From a virus: a DNA stretch of 30,584 nt. This document shows positions 1 through 8,536 of the stretch, one piece after another (the first letter of the stretch is position 1; every line of letters starts with the position of its first letter). The stretch lies in the IMG/VR virus record IMGVR_UViG_3300027659_000141, positions 1 through 30,584 of that record; one strand, 5' to 3'. The position numbers and the translations under genes were made by a program. Under the pieces are notes generated by a model. The model was not told the origin of the DNA. It ran no database searches and worked only from the letters and a program-made list of their open reading frames with translations.

Positions 1-1
1 T

Positions 2-295
2 GATATTCAGAAAAAGGCTGCCGAGCTGGAATTGAAGCGCGAGCAGATGGTCAGAGATGACGATTATCGAAGAGATCAATTGGCGCAGGACTTAATGCTC
101 AAAAAATATGAACTTGAGTTAAAGTACGGCGCACAGATTAGCACTGCTGAGATTGACGCCCAGCAGTCTATGGACAGAGAGGCAATGCAACAGCAGACGG
201 CTCTTGTGCAGCAGGCGGTTCAAGCCGCCAGCCAAGTACAGGCGCCGCCAGTTGAGCAATTGCCACCCATCAACCTTAGTGGAATGGTTCAATGA
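2..295 (+). CDS. Portal protein, C-terminal fragment
   Basis: The reading frame is open from the first bases of the window, so this is the tail end of a longer gene. A TTG at 32 is in frame but is only an internal codon. The visible 97 residues are highly charged and then Gln/Ala-rich, predicted alpha-helical or coiled coil, ending in a short Pro-rich tail. Such C-terminal extensions are typical of podovirus portals of the P22 kind, which form the dodecameric DNA channel at the capsid vertex. The call rests mainly on position: it is followed by a small head protein, the scaffold and the major capsid protein, the usual portal-scaffold-capsid order. The stop overlaps the next start (ATGA). The portal fold itself lies outside the window. 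Confidence 0.6.
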   Translation, partial: DIQKKAAELELKREQMVRDDDYRRDQLAQDLMLKKYELELKYGAQISTAEIDAQQSMDREAMQQQTALVQQAVQAASQVQAPPVEQLPPINLSGMVQ

Positions 296-552
296 ACGAA
301 GAACAGGTAAGAAAAGGTCTGAAGTCCTCGCAGTTTATGCAGGACGAGGTATTTGCAACGGCCTTAGAAAAGATGCGCGGTGATTTACTTTGGGAGTTTG
401 AGAACAGCAAACCCGAAGAGGCTCCAAAACGTGAAATTGTGTGGGCGCAGTTGCGTGCCATAGAGAATTTCAAAAATGAGCTGTCAAAAATGATCGACAA
501 CGGCAAGGTGGCGCAACGCGCCATTGAGCGTGCATCTAAGAATATTGCTTAA
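292..552 (+). CDS. Small head-module protein, unknown function
   Basis: An 86-residue protein, predicted helical, rich in Glu, Lys and Asn, with no signal peptide or membrane segment. The ATG overlaps the stop of the portal frame by four bases, so translation is probably coupled. A small helical protein between portal and scaffold is common in podovirus-like head modules, and its role is not known. The late phase of head assembly is the reasonable context. The reading frame is real because the spacing to both neighbours is tight and no better frame competes. I do not recognise a named family. Confidence 0.75.
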   Translation: MNEEQVRKGLKSSQFMQDEVFATALEKMRGDLLWEFENSKPEEAPKREIVWAQLRAIENFKNELSKMIDNGKVAQRAIERASKNIA

Positions 553-567
553 ATAGGGAAATAGACC

Positions 568-1560
568 ATGCAGACAGTAGCACCAACGCCAGCAGGCAGT
601 GCAGTTCAAGGTCCAATGAATATGGCTGAAGCAGCCAATGCACTTGAGGGATTGCTGCCCGATGAGGGACAACAGGAAGACCGCGAGGCGCAGTTGCCCG
701 ATGAGGGCGCGGCGGTAGACGAGGAATTATTGGCAGATGCAAACGCGGCTGATGATGAAACAGATACCGAACAATCCGAGTTAGGTGAAGACACCGAGGA
801 GCAAGAACAGCCACAAGTCTTCTCCGTCAAAGTTGACGGCAAAGAAGTCGAAGTGACGCTGGACGAACTTCAAAAGGGATATTCACGAACACAGGATTAC
901 ACGCGCAAAACGCAGCAAATCGCCGAGGTGCGAAAGCACGCAGAGGCAGAGTTGCAGGCAGTGCGTGCCGAGCGTGAGCAATACGCTCAGTTACTGAGTG
1001 CGTTGGAAGCACAAGTTCAGCAAGTGGCGCAGCCAAACATTGATTGGGATCGTCTTTATAACGAAGACCCCATCGAATGGGTACGGCAGCGCGAGGTGAT
1101 GCGAGACAACCAAGACAAGGCGGCGGCTATTCAAAGTGAACAGCAGCGCCTTAATCAGTTGTCTCAGCAAGAGCAAGCACAGTTCATGCAACAGAAATTG
1201 CAGCATGAGCAAGAGGCTTTATTGGCGGCCATTCCTGATTGGAAAGACGCTAAGAAAGCTCAAGCTGAAAAGGCTTTGCTTGTTGAGTTCGGTCAAAAGA
1301 TCGGATTCACACCAGACGAGCTGAAGAGTGTGGTGGATCACAGGGCGGTCTTGATGCTGCGTAAGGCGGCACTCTACGATCAAATGATGTCGAAAAGAGG
1401 CAACATTAAGCCAGTGACCAACAACGGCCCTCGACCTGCCAAGCCTGGTGCAGCAGGGCGAGTCTCAAATTCAACTGAGTCAGTTCGCGCACAACAGCGC
1501 GTAGCGAAAACTGGCCGTGTCGATGACGCGGCTAATGCAATCTTTCAACTTTTGAAATAA
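568..1560 (+). CDS. Capsid scaffolding protein
   Basis: A 330-residue protein with the usual composition of a phage scaffold. Residues 30-80 are strongly acidic and probably disordered. Around 85-115 comes a short compact segment (FSVKVDGKEVEVTLDELQKG, then YSRTQDYTRKTQ) seen in many podovirus scaffolds. A long Gln/Ala/Glu coiled coil spans about 118-230, and a basic C-terminus is suited to contact the capsid shell. It lies directly upstream of the major capsid gene, where scaffolds usually sit. Scaffolds form the inner core of the procapsid and leave before DNA packaging. No protease domain is visible, so this is not a protease-scaffold fusion. Confidence 0.85.
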   Translation: MQTVAPTPAGSAVQGPMNMAEAANALEGLLPDEGQQEDREAQLPDEGAAVDEELLADANAADDETDTEQSELGEDTEEQEQPQVFSVKVDGKEVEVTLDELQKGYSRTQDYTRKTQQIAEVRKHAEAELQAVRAEREQYAQLLSALEAQVQQVAQPNIDWDRLYNEDPIEWVRQREVMRDNQDKAAAIQSEQQRLNQLSQQEQAQFMQQKLQHEQEALLAAIPDWKDAKKAQAEKALLVEFGQKIGFTPDELKSVVDHRAVLMLRKAALYDQMMSKRGNIKPVTNNGPRPAKPGAAGRVSNSTESVRAQQRVAKTGRVDDAANAIFQLLK

Positions 1561-1570
1561 GGAATAAATC

Positions 1571-2533
1571 ATGACTATCGTAAGTAACACGTTCACCACA
1601 TACTCTGCAAAGGGTATCCGTGAAGACTTGAGCAATGTGATCACAAACATTGCACCAGAAGAAACCCCTTACCAATCCAACATTGGCCGCGAAACTATTT
1701 CAAACACCTTGTTTGAATGGCAGACCGACACATTGGCAGATGCAGCTGCTAACGCACAGCTTGAGGGTGATGACGTTGGCACTTTTGACGCCGTTGTCGC
1801 AACTGTTCGTTTGACCAACTACGCTCAGATTTCACGCAAGACTATTGTCTTGTCGAACACTGAAGAAGTTGTCAACAAAGCAGGACGCCGTTCTGAGTTG
1901 GCCTATCAGATCGCCAAGCGCGGTTCTGAGCTAAAGCGCGACCAAGAATTCATCATGTTGAATGGCGGTATTGCTGTTGCTGGTAACACCACCACAGCTC
2001 GCGTGACTGCATCTTTGGGCGCGTTTGTCAAGACAAACACCGACAAGCAGACCAACGGCACTGACCCCAGCTACACCACACTGCCTAACTCAGCTCGCAC
2101 TGACGGCAACGTGCGTACTTTCACTGAAACCATTCTCAAGAATGTGATTCAAAAAGTATGGTCTGCTGGCGGCAATCCAAAGATTCTGATGTGCGGTCCT
2201 GTCAACAAGCAGCGCGTGTCCGGTTTCTCTGGCATTGCATCTTCACGTTTCAACATCAACGGCGGTGACAAGCCTGCTGTGTTGATCGGTGCAGTTGACA
2301 TCTACGTCAGCGACTTTGGTAACGTGGCCGTTATCGCAAACCGCTTCCAGCGCGAGCGTGACGCTTGGGTGATCGATCCTGAGTACGCAAAGATGACTGT
2401 GCTGCGTCCTTACCAACAAGTTGAGTTGGCAAAGACTGGTGATGCTGAGAAGCGTATGCTCTTGATCGAATTCGGACATAAGGTGTCAGCAGAAAACGCT
2501 CATGGTCTGGCAGCAGACTTGATCACTTCTTAA
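1571..2533 (+). CDS. Major capsid protein, SU10/DUF5309 family
   Basis: A 320-residue protein with an N-terminus resembling the phage SU10-type major capsid family (Pfam DUF5309), as recalled: a short TFTTYSAKGIREDLSNVI lead, then a P-x-E-T-P-like segment (APEETPY at 28-34) and an F-x-W-Q-T-D strand near 48-53. The size fits an HK97-fold capsid subunit without an extra domain. Many copies build the icosahedral shell. A purine-rich stretch (aaggaataaatc) precedes the ATG, and the gene sits ten bases after the scaffold. Its codon use is the cleanest in the head region, as expected for the most expressed late gene. A perfect GNRA hairpin follows the stop. Confidence 0.88.
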   Translation: MTIVSNTFTTYSAKGIREDLSNVITNIAPEETPYQSNIGRETISNTLFEWQTDTLADAAANAQLEGDDVGTFDAVVATVRLTNYAQISRKTIVLSNTEEVVNKAGRRSELAYQIAKRGSELKRDQEFIMLNGGIAVAGNTTTARVTASLGAFVKTNTDKQTNGTDPSYTTLPNSARTDGNVRTFTETILKNVIQKVWSAGGNPKILMCGPVNKQRVSGFSGIASSRFNINGGDKPAVLIGAVDIYVSDFGNVAVIANRFQRERDAWVIDPEYAKMTVLRPYQQVELAKTGDAEKRMLLIEFGHKVSAENAHGLAADLITS

Positions 2534-2550
2534 TCAACTAAGAGGAAAAA

Positions 2551-2570
2551 GGGGAGGAGAAATCCTCCCC
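2551..2570 (+). terminator. Perfect GNRA-loop hairpin after the capsid gene
   Basis: GGGGAGGA, loop GAAA, TCCTCCCC gives eight uninterrupted base pairs closed by a GNRA tetraloop, 17 bases after the capsid stop. The downstream tract (TTACTTATAT) is only weakly T-rich, so termination would be partial. A 3' stabiliser for capsid mRNA or an attenuator is equally likely. The AGGAG that might serve the next gene (ATG at 2579) lies inside the hairpin. Confidence 0.6.
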
Positions 2571-2578
2571 TTACTTAT

Positions 2579-2893
2579 ATGGAAAAACGATTTTTTGATG
2601 CAAGCCCCGACAAAGGGATCACTCGCACTTGGCACTATAACGAAGACACTGATGAGGCAACGATTCAGACAACGCAGGACATGACTGCCGTCATTGAGGC
2701 CAACAAGCGCGACTTTGCTATGACTGACAACAAGGCGAACTGGAAAGGCGAATGGCATCACGTTGCCAGTATTCCTGAGTCGGTTTACTTTCAGTTGAAA
2801 GCAGAGGGCAAGTTGGATGACGAGGCTTACATGAAAAAATGGTTGAATGATCCAGACAATAGGTTCTTTAGAGTGAGGCCAGGCGGCGTATGA
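2579..2893 (+). CDS. Small protein downstream of capsid, unknown
   Basis: A 104-residue soluble protein with many Asp, Lys and Trp residues (Trp near 18, 55, 59 and 88) and a C-terminal segment KKWLNDPDNRFFRVRPGGV. The end overlaps the next gene's start by four bases. I recall similar small proteins just after the capsid gene in other podovirus-like genomes but know no function. The Shine-Dalgarno is odd: the only AGGAG lies 19 bases upstream and within the GNRA hairpin, so initiation may depend on opening or reading through that structure. A structural or cement role is possible but not shown. Confidence 0.75.
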   Translation: MEKRFFDASPDKGITRTWHYNEDTDEATIQTTQDMTAVIEANKRDFAMTDNKANWKGEWHHVASIPESVYFQLKAEGKLDDEAYMKKWLNDPDNRFFRVRPGGV

Positions 2894-3543
2894 ACTACGT
2901 TGCCGTATGCACACCAGCGCGGGACATGGTCCACACCAACTACACCTATTGCATGGTCAATATGGTGGCGTACCACACACTTAACACCACTGACGCCGTC
3001 AGCCTCAAGATACTGCAAGGCACACTAATTCAGAATCAGCGTGCTGACCTATGCCTTGACGCGATGCGTGAGGGATGCAGCCACATTCTGTTTATTGACT
3101 CTGACATGACGTTTCCACAGGACATGATCCAACGACTGCTGGCGCATGATGTGGACATTGTGGCGGCCAACTGCGCTCGCAGGCGTATGCCAACAGGACC
3201 CACCGCGCAGAATTATGACGAGAATGGCAAGCGCAAGCCTGTCTATACGATGCCCGAATCGTCAGGCTTAGAAGAGATCGGCTCGGTTGGCACTGGCATC
3301 ATGCTGATCAAGCGTAATGTCTTTGAGGGTATGACAGAGCCATGGTTTGATATGCCTTGGCAGACAGGCACTCGCGGCTACATGGGAGAAGATGTCTTCT
3401 TTTGTAAAAAGGCGCAGGAGCTGGGCTTTAAAGTGTATATTGACCATGATGTCTCGAAAGAGATTGGACACATTGGCACGTTTGAATTTAGACACGATCA
3501 CACTTGGATCGTCAAAGAAGAGATGGAAAAAGAGGCAGTCTGA
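2890..3543 (+). CDS. GT-A fold glycosyltransferase (family 2-like)
   Basis: A 217-residue protein with glycosyltransferase features: an N-terminal strand beginning NYVAVCTPARDMVH, a nucleotide-sugar/metal DxD motif as FIDSDM (Asp70-Ser71-Asp72), a conserved acidic pair MGEDVFF (167-168) expected at the acceptor site, and a late histidine (GHIG, His194) that may complete metal binding. These enzymes transfer a sugar from a nucleotide donor. Substrates for phage versions are rarely known and could be host surface polysaccharide, a virion protein or modified DNA. Its place between capsid and head-tail adaptor suggests late expression. No membrane segment is seen, so it is probably cytosolic. Confidence 0.8.
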   Translation: MNYVAVCTPARDMVHTNYTYCMVNMVAYHTLNTTDAVSLKILQGTLIQNQRADLCLDAMREGCSHILFIDSDMTFPQDMIQRLLAHDVDIVAANCARRRMPTGPTAQNYDENGKRKPVYTMPESSGLEEIGSVGTGIMLIKRNVFEGMTEPWFDMPWQTGTRGYMGEDVFFCKKAQELGFKVYIDHDVSKEIGHIGTFEFRHDHTWIVKEEMEKEAV

Positions 3544-4172
3544 TGGCACTTACAACATATGCAGAGCTGAAGACCTCGGTTGGAGATTGGCTCAACCGCA
3601 CTGATTTGGCGACTGCCATTTCAGACTTTGTCAGCTTGGCCGAGGCTCAGATTGAGCGACAGTTACGTACACGCCAAATGATTGTGCGTGCCAATGCTTC
3701 ATTTGCGGCGGCGGCTGAGTACGGCACAGTGCCTGACGATTTCTTAGAAACCAAGTCTATTAAATTAGACACCAACCCAATTACATATTTGTCATTCCAG
3801 ACAATTGATGCCATGGATCAGTTGTCCAATACGACTTATTTGTCATCAGGCAAGCCACTGTATTTCAGCGTGGTGGGAAGTCAATTCAGACTGTTACCAA
3901 TACCTGATGGTGCATACACTGCCGAGCTGGTCTACTACGCAAAGTTGGCTAAGTTATCAAATACAAACACCACCAACTGGCTGCTGACTCAAGCGCCTGA
4001 TGTCTACTTGTATGGCTCACTTTTACAGGCTGCGCCATACCTCCAAGACGATGCGAGAATCTCTGTATGGTCATCGCTGTATCAGGCAGGACTAGAACAA
4101 TTGCAGATTGCAGATGATCGGGGTTCTACATCAGGCGGCGCGATCTTGGCCAGAGCAAGGACATTTGGATGA
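3543..4172 (+). CDS. Head-tail adaptor, SU10 adaptor-like
   Basis: I place the start at the ATG whose first base is the last base of the previous stop (TGATG), giving 209 residues; a longer in-frame start at 3504 would run inside the glycosyltransferase gene. The sequence opens with TTYAELKTSVGDWLNRTD, followed by helices (FVSLAEAQIERQLRTRQM) and a strand region, the pattern of short-tailed phage adaptors that dock under the portal (SU10-type adaptor, P22 gp4/T7 gp11-like role). A dodecameric ring joining portal and nozzle is expected. The pairing with an SU10-type capsid protein supports the call. Confidence 0.8.
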   Translation: MALTTYAELKTSVGDWLNRTDLATAISDFVSLAEAQIERQLRTRQMIVRANASFAAAAEYGTVPDDFLETKSIKLDTNPITYLSFQTIDAMDQLSNTTYLSSGKPLYFSVVGSQFRLLPIPDGAYTAELVYYAKLAKLSNTNTTNWLLTQAPDVYLYGSLLQAAPYLQDDARISVWSSLYQAGLEQLQIADDRGSTSGGAILARARTFG

Positions 4173-4357
4173 TAGTTAACACCACCAAGGGCGAGATGGA
4201 TGACTCATTGCTGGAGAAGCGTGAGGGTTCAATTGATACCGATACCGAGACAACGAGCTGGGTAGAGTATTGGCTTGCTGGTGAGATGGTGCATCGATCT
4301 GTCAACATGGCGCTCAAGCGCGGTGTCTTTGCTGATGGCATCAGTCAAACAATTTAA
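4169..4357 (+). CDS. Small virion-module protein, unknown
   Basis: A 62-residue acidic protein with no membrane segment. The start overlaps the adaptor stop by four bases (ATGA), which argues for a real, coupled gene. It has a central W-x-x-Y-W patch (WVEYWLAGEMVHRSVNMALK) and is otherwise polar. Small proteins of this size follow the adaptor in related phages as I recall, without assigned roles. Possible jobs are assembly chaperone or minor connector component; nothing in the sequence decides. Confidence 0.7.
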   Translation: MIVNTTKGEMDDSLLEKREGSIDTDTETTSWVEYWLAGEMVHRSVNMALKRGVFADGISQTI

Positions 4358-4367
4358 AGGATAAATC

Positions 4368-4823
4368 ATGGCCAATACGCAAGCAATGTGTACAAGTTTC
4401 AAGGGTGAGCTGCTTGTCGGCCACCATAACTTTGGCACTGGCGTTGTCCGAGGCGCCACCACAGCAGACACTTTCAAGGCTGCCTTGTACTTGGCAACTG
4501 CCACTGTCAATGCGGCCACCACAGCCTACAGCGCCACAAACGAGGTGTCAGGCTCTGGCTACACCGCAGGCGGCGCCACAGTGACATTTGGCACACCTCC
4601 AAGCACCAGTGGCACTACGGCGTTTGTGACGCCCAGCGCCAGCATTACTTACTCTAGTGTGACTTTGGCAACTGCCTTTGACGCGGTCCTGATCTATAAC
4701 TCAACTCAGTCAAACAAGTCGGTTAGCGTGCATACGTTCGGTTCACAGACAGTGACTGCCGGCACGTTCACGCTGACTATGCCTGTCAATGATGCAAGCA
4801 CTGGATTGATTCGATTGGCATAG
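4368..4823 (+). CDS. Virion structural protein, beta-rich, unknown role
   Basis: A 151-residue Thr/Ser/Ala-rich protein, predicted mostly beta. Its N-terminus (MANTQAMCTSFKGELL, then GHHNFGTG, then TTADTFKAALYLATA) matches a family I recall from many proteobacterial phages and prophages, where it is annotated only as structural or hypothetical. Features such as YTAGGATV and a late F-T-L-T-MP segment suggest a compact jelly-roll or Ig-like sandwich. It could decorate the capsid or contribute to the tail. An AAAGGA ribosome-binding site precedes the ATG. Confidence 0.8.
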   Translation: MANTQAMCTSFKGELLVGHHNFGTGVVRGATTADTFKAALYLATATVNAATTAYSATNEVSGSGYTAGGATVTFGTPPSTSGTTAFVTPSASITYSSVTLATAFDAVLIYNSTQSNKSVSVHTFGSQTVTAGTFTLTMPVNDASTGLIRLA

Positions 4824-4825
4824 CC

Positions 4826-5005
4826 ATGAAGATTGACTTTTCTTTTTCATCTGTATACGGCACATTTTCAGATGCTTTGCATTTGGAAGACGATCATGCG
4901 TTCACAGATGCTGAGATTGAAGCCATGAAACAGCAGAGGTTTGATAACTGGATTGCTGTAATTACTGCGCCTCCTGTTGAAGAAACTCCTATTGAGGAGG
5001 TCTAA
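4826..5005 (+). CDS. 59-aa protein between two virion genes
   Basis: A short gene filling the gap between the beta-rich virion protein and the giant adhesin. It encodes 59 residues, starting MKIDFSFSSVYGTFSDAL, with an acidic middle, a helical MKQQRFDNWIAVI segment and an acidic Pro-rich end. The start lies two bases after the previous stop. The stop TAA shares its last base with the next ATG, and its final codons (attgaggaggtc) supply a strong GGAGG ribosome-binding site for the adhesin. Small proteins with an E-x-x-R-x-x-N-W helix often sit beside fibres and may assist folding; that role is inference. Confidence 0.65.
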   Translation: MKIDFSFSSVYGTFSDALHLEDDHAFTDAEIEAMKQQRFDNWIAVITAPPVEETPIEEV

Positions 5006-7617
5006 TGGCTGATCGCTATTGGATTCTCGGCACAGGGACTTGGGATAGCACCAATACAGTTAATTGGTCTGCCTCATCAGGTGGTTCTGGCGGTGCATCT
5101 GTGCCTACTGCGGCAGACAATGTATTTTTTGACGCAAACTCAAATGTATTAGCTACTGCATTTACAGTCACGATGGCAAATTCGCCAAGGGTCTGTAATG
5201 ACTTTACAGCGTCAGGTCTTGATGGAACGATGACCCTTGCTGGTTCTAGTATTGGATTGACAGTATCGGGCAGTCTTACATTTCAAGCCACAAACTTTAC
5301 TCGCACCTATTCAGGCACAACCACATTTAACGCTACAACAACTGGTAAAACTGTAACAACTAATGGCGTTGGATTTGGTGCGGCAGTTACTTTTGATGGC
5401 ATTGGTGGTGGTTGGACACTTGGTAGTGCTGTAACTGTTAGTGGAACGCTTGGAGTTACTAATGGAACTTTTGATACTTCATCATCAGGAAATTATGCTG
5501 TAACTGCTATTGCTTTATCTTCCAGCAATTCAAACGTAAGAACAATAAATTTAAATGCGTCAACTACTACATTTAGTTCAAATAATTTTGCATGGTTTAT
5601 GATAACCAGCACTAATGCAACATTAAATGCTGGAACATCAACAATTAATCTTTCTAGCGCAAGTGTTATATTTTCTGGTGGTGGGTTAACGTATTACAAC
5701 GTAGCATTTACATCTGTCTCACTAGCTTCACCATCAATCACAGGCGCAAATACATTTAATAATTTAACAATTACTGGTAGAACAACTGTTGGTATTGGCG
5801 TGTTAAGTCTTAGCGCAAACCAAACAATTAACGGAACACTTACAGTAAGTGCGAGTACTGCTTCTGCATTTCGCATATTTATTGCATCTAACACTCTTGG
5901 CACTACACGCACATTAACTTGTGCGGCAGTATCTTTAACTGATACCGATTTTAGAGATATAACTATTGCAGGTGCGGCTTCCCCTGCGTCAGGGACAAGA
6001 CTTGGGGATTGCAAAGGCAACAGCGGCATTACTTTTAATGCGGCTAAAACTGTGTTTTATCGGCAAACAGGTTCTGCTGATTGGGGTGCTACAGGCTCAG
6101 GCTCTTGGTCTGCTACATCAGGTGGTGCATTAGACGCAACTCAGTTTCCATTAGCACAAGATACTGCTGTCTTTCCTGCGGCAACCTACCCTGCATCAGG
6201 TTCAACAACAACTATTAATGCCGCTTATCAAATTGGCACAATAGATATGTCGTTGAGAACGTCAAACACTATGACGTTGGCAACACAAGCAAATCAATTA
6301 GGAATTTATGGCAATTGGATAAATGGCACGGGAATAACAATTTCAGGTACAGGAACTATTTTTTTTGTAGGGCGCACTACACAACAAATTACAAGTTCTG
6401 CAAAAACATTTACTCAACCTATTACAATTATCAGTCCAAGTGGTTCGGTTACTTTGCAAGATGCTTTGACAACAGGCACAGGTGTAGCAACAACATTAAC
6501 TAGTGGCACATTAGATTTAAATGGCTTTACATATACTGTTGGAACTTCTTTTACAACCGCCACAGGCACAAAAAATTTAACTTTTAATGGTGGAACATTA
6601 GTCTGCCCAACAGCCTCAACAACTGCATTTAATAACGCCGCACCAACAGGATTTACTACAACAGCAGGAACAGGCACAGGCACAATCTCCATGACTGCCG
6701 CTACTGCCAAGACATTTGTAGGTGGTGGTTCTACGTTTAACTGCACACTAAACCAAGGTGGCGCTGGTGCATTGACCATCACAGGCTCAAACACATTTAG
6801 CAACATTACCAATACTTATAAAACCACTGGTGCAACGTCTATCCTGTTTACGGCGGCAACAACTAGCACATTTGCCGATTGGAATGCCAGTGGAGAATCC
6901 ACAAGACTTTTAACCATTGGCTCAGTAACGGCGGCAAGCCATACGTTATCCAAGGCAAGCGGTACTGTGGATTCAGACTTTTTGTCTATCAGTAGGTCTA
7001 CAGCCACAGGTGGGGCGGCATGGTACGCAGGCGCAAATTCTACTGATGGTGGGAACAATACAGGATGGTCATTTGCGGCAGCACCGGCTGCATCATCAGG
7101 CTACCCTTATGGTTCGGGTCATTATGGAATTGGACCCTATAACATTGGAAATTTAGTCATTTCTGGCAATGTCAGCACTGGCGCTGTTGGTACACTGCTG
7201 GCTGACAGATCAATTCAAGAAGATGGGACGATTGCCACTGGTAATGTCGGCACTGTCGGATTAACTGTATCTGTTGACATTACAGGCAATGCAGCCACTG
7301 GCGCTGTCAACTCAGTCCTAGTCTCACCAATCATCACCGGCAACGCCGCAACTGGTGCTGTTGGCACTATGGGCGCAGAGGTTATAACATTTCAAGCCAT
7401 TACTGGAGTAAATGGCACAGGAGCTGTAGACAGCGTATCAAATGTCATATCCATAGGGATAATTGGCGTTGAATCTATTGGCGCTGTTGGCACAATGATC
7501 GGGTATGGTTGGGGATCTATACCAAACACATCCGAGAGCTGGACATCAATTTCAGACACATCAGAAAGTTGGACTGATTTGTCGGACAATTCAATCACTT
7601 GGCAAGAGGCCGCGTAA
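5005..7617 (+). CDS. Giant repetitive adhesin / tail fibre-like protein
   Basis: An 870-residue Thr/Ser/Gly/Asn-rich protein that is almost all short beta strands, as in beta-helix or beta-solenoid fibres. A module at about residues 4-45 (YW-x-x-GTGTWDSTNTVNWS, then AADNVFFDAN) recurs at about 350-395 (ADWGATGSGSWSATSGG, then AQDTAVFPA), so the long solenoid was built by duplication. The last 155 residues hold GNAATGAVGT-like repeats and three SESW/SITW-type tryptophan repeats. Such proteins are usually exposed on the virion and bind the host surface. The gene is noticeably more A/T-rich than its neighbours, which fits rapid exchange of host-range genes. Confidence 0.75.
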   Translation: MADRYWILGTGTWDSTNTVNWSASSGGSGGASVPTAADNVFFDANSNVLATAFTVTMANSPRVCNDFTASGLDGTMTLAGSSIGLTVSGSLTFQATNFTRTYSGTTTFNATTTGKTVTTNGVGFGAAVTFDGIGGGWTLGSAVTVSGTLGVTNGTFDTSSSGNYAVTAIALSSSNSNVRTINLNASTTTFSSNNFAWFMITSTNATLNAGTSTINLSSASVIFSGGGLTYYNVAFTSVSLASPSITGANTFNNLTITGRTTVGIGVLSLSANQTINGTLTVSASTASAFRIFIASNTLGTTRTLTCAAVSLTDTDFRDITIAGAASPASGTRLGDCKGNSGITFNAAKTVFYRQTGSADWGATGSGSWSATSGGALDATQFPLAQDTAVFPAATYPASGSTTTINAAYQIGTIDMSLRTSNTMTLATQANQLGIYGNWINGTGITISGTGTIFFVGRTTQQITSSAKTFTQPITIISPSGSVTLQDALTTGTGVATTLTSGTLDLNGFTYTVGTSFTTATGTKNLTFNGGTLVCPTASTTAFNNAAPTGFTTTAGTGTGTISMTAATAKTFVGGGSTFNCTLNQGGAGALTITGSNTFSNITNTYKTTGATSILFTAATTSTFADWNASGESTRLLTIGSVTAASHTLSKASGTVDSDFLSISRSTATGGAAWYAGANSTDGGNNTGWSFAAAPAASSGYPYGSGHYGIGPYNIGNLVISGNVSTGAVGTLLADRSIQEDGTIATGNVGTVGLTVSVDITGNAATGAVNSVLVSPIITGNAATGAVGTMGAEVITFQAITGVNGTGAVDSVSNVISIGIIGVESIGAVGTMIGYGWGSIPNTSESWTSISDTSESWTDLSDNSITWQEAA
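7150..7617 (+). repeat. C-terminal coding repeats of the adhesin
   Basis: Six imperfect copies of a roughly 20-25 residue unit with a G-x-x-x-x-GAV/NV-G-T-x core (for example STGAVGT, ATGNVGT, NAATGAVNS, NAATGAVGT, GTGAVDS, SIGAVGT) are followed by three copies of a shorter unit ending in Trp (NTSESW, DTSESW, DNSITW). The DNA copies are diverged, so this is an old repeat and not a recent tandem expansion. Confidence 0.7.
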
Positions 7618-7630
7618 AGGGGATTAAAGA

Positions 7631-8527
7631 ATGGCAGATACCACCACCACCAACCTATTGTTGACGAAGCCAGAGGTAGGTGCGTCAACCGATACCTGGG
7701 GAACTAAAGTTAATACTGACCTAGATTTGGTGGACGCATTGTTTGCGGCTGCCGGTACAGGCACATCAGTTGGCTTGAACATTGGATCGGGTAAGACATT
7801 GACTGTTGCTGGTACTGCTGTAATTAGCGGAACATTAACAGCGGCGGCAGGCTCTGCGGCTGCGCCAACAATCACAGCAACAGGCGACACAAACACAGGT
7901 ATCTTCTTCCCTGCCGCTGACACCATTGCTTTTACTGAAGGCGGTGCGGAGGCTATGCGGATTGACTCTAGTGCCAATCTGCAATTTAACTCAGGCTATG
8001 GTTCTGTTGCTATTGCTTATGGCTGTCGTGCTTGGGTGAACTTTAATGGTGCTGGAGCATTAACTGGAACTTACAGTCAGTCAGCATTTGCCATTACTGT
8101 TAGTGTTACTAGTCATGGACTTATTCAAGGACAAACTGTTAACATAACATTTCAAACTGGAACCGCATCCCAAGAAGCATTTACAGTAACTTCTGTTACT
8201 AATGCCAATCAGTTTGTGGTTACTTCTGTTACATCAAGAACAACAAGCGGCAACTGCACTTTAGCAACAATTATTCGTGCAAGTGGCAATGTGTCAAGTG
8301 TTACTGATAATGGCACAGGGGATTACACAGTTAACTTTACTACTTCAATGCCCGATGCAAACTATTCAACAGTTGGCTTGACAGTTGGTCAAGCAAGTCA
8401 AGTTGCTAGACAAGCGTGTATTGCACCCTCTGGCTCACTTACAGGTTCTGTGCAAATACTTACAGGAAGCACTGCTGATGGATCCTTAATTGAGTTAAAT
8501 ACAGTCTGTGTTTCAGTTTTTAGATAG
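7631..8527 (+). CDS. Tail fibre / receptor-binding protein
   Basis: A 298-residue protein. The N-terminal segment ([18 protein letters not shown], then [12 protein letters not shown]) is common at the base of phage fibres and was probably used for attachment. Next comes a Gly/Thr strand region with [17 protein letters not shown] and EAMRIDSS, a motif pair widespread in phage fibres. From about 130 to 298 there is a beta-rich tip with a [17 protein letters not shown] signature found in several fibre tips. Likely trimeric and receptor-contacting. A purine-rich aaagggg precedes the start by nine bases. It is followed by two small genes typical of fibre cassettes. Confidence 0.8.
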   Translation: MADTTTTNLLLTKPEVGASTDTWGTKVNTDLDLVDALFAAAGTGTSVGLNIGSGKTLTVAGTAVISGTLTAAAGSAAAPTITATGDTNTGIFFPAADTIAFTEGGAEAMRIDSSANLQFNSGYGSVAIAYGCRAWVNFNGAGALTGTYSQSAFAITVSVTSHGLIQGQTVNITFQTGTASQEAFTVTSVTNANQFVVTSVTSRTTSGNCTLATIIRASGNVSSVTDNGTGDYTVNFTTSMPDANYSTVGLTVGQASQVARQACIAPSGSLTGSVQILTGSTADGSLIELNTVCVSVFR

Positions 8528-8536
8528 AGGACAACC

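Noticed and set aside
4229-4522. A leftward 97-codon frame over the small virion genes
   Set aside because: Antisense to two well-fitting, overlapping rightward genes; no start signal.
5694-6812. Long leftward frames (5694-6029 and 6414-6812) opposite the adhesin gene
   Set aside because: They are Val/Pro/Ala-rich mirror images of the Thr/Asn/Gly-rich repeats, with no ribosome-binding sites and no domain; expected by composition.
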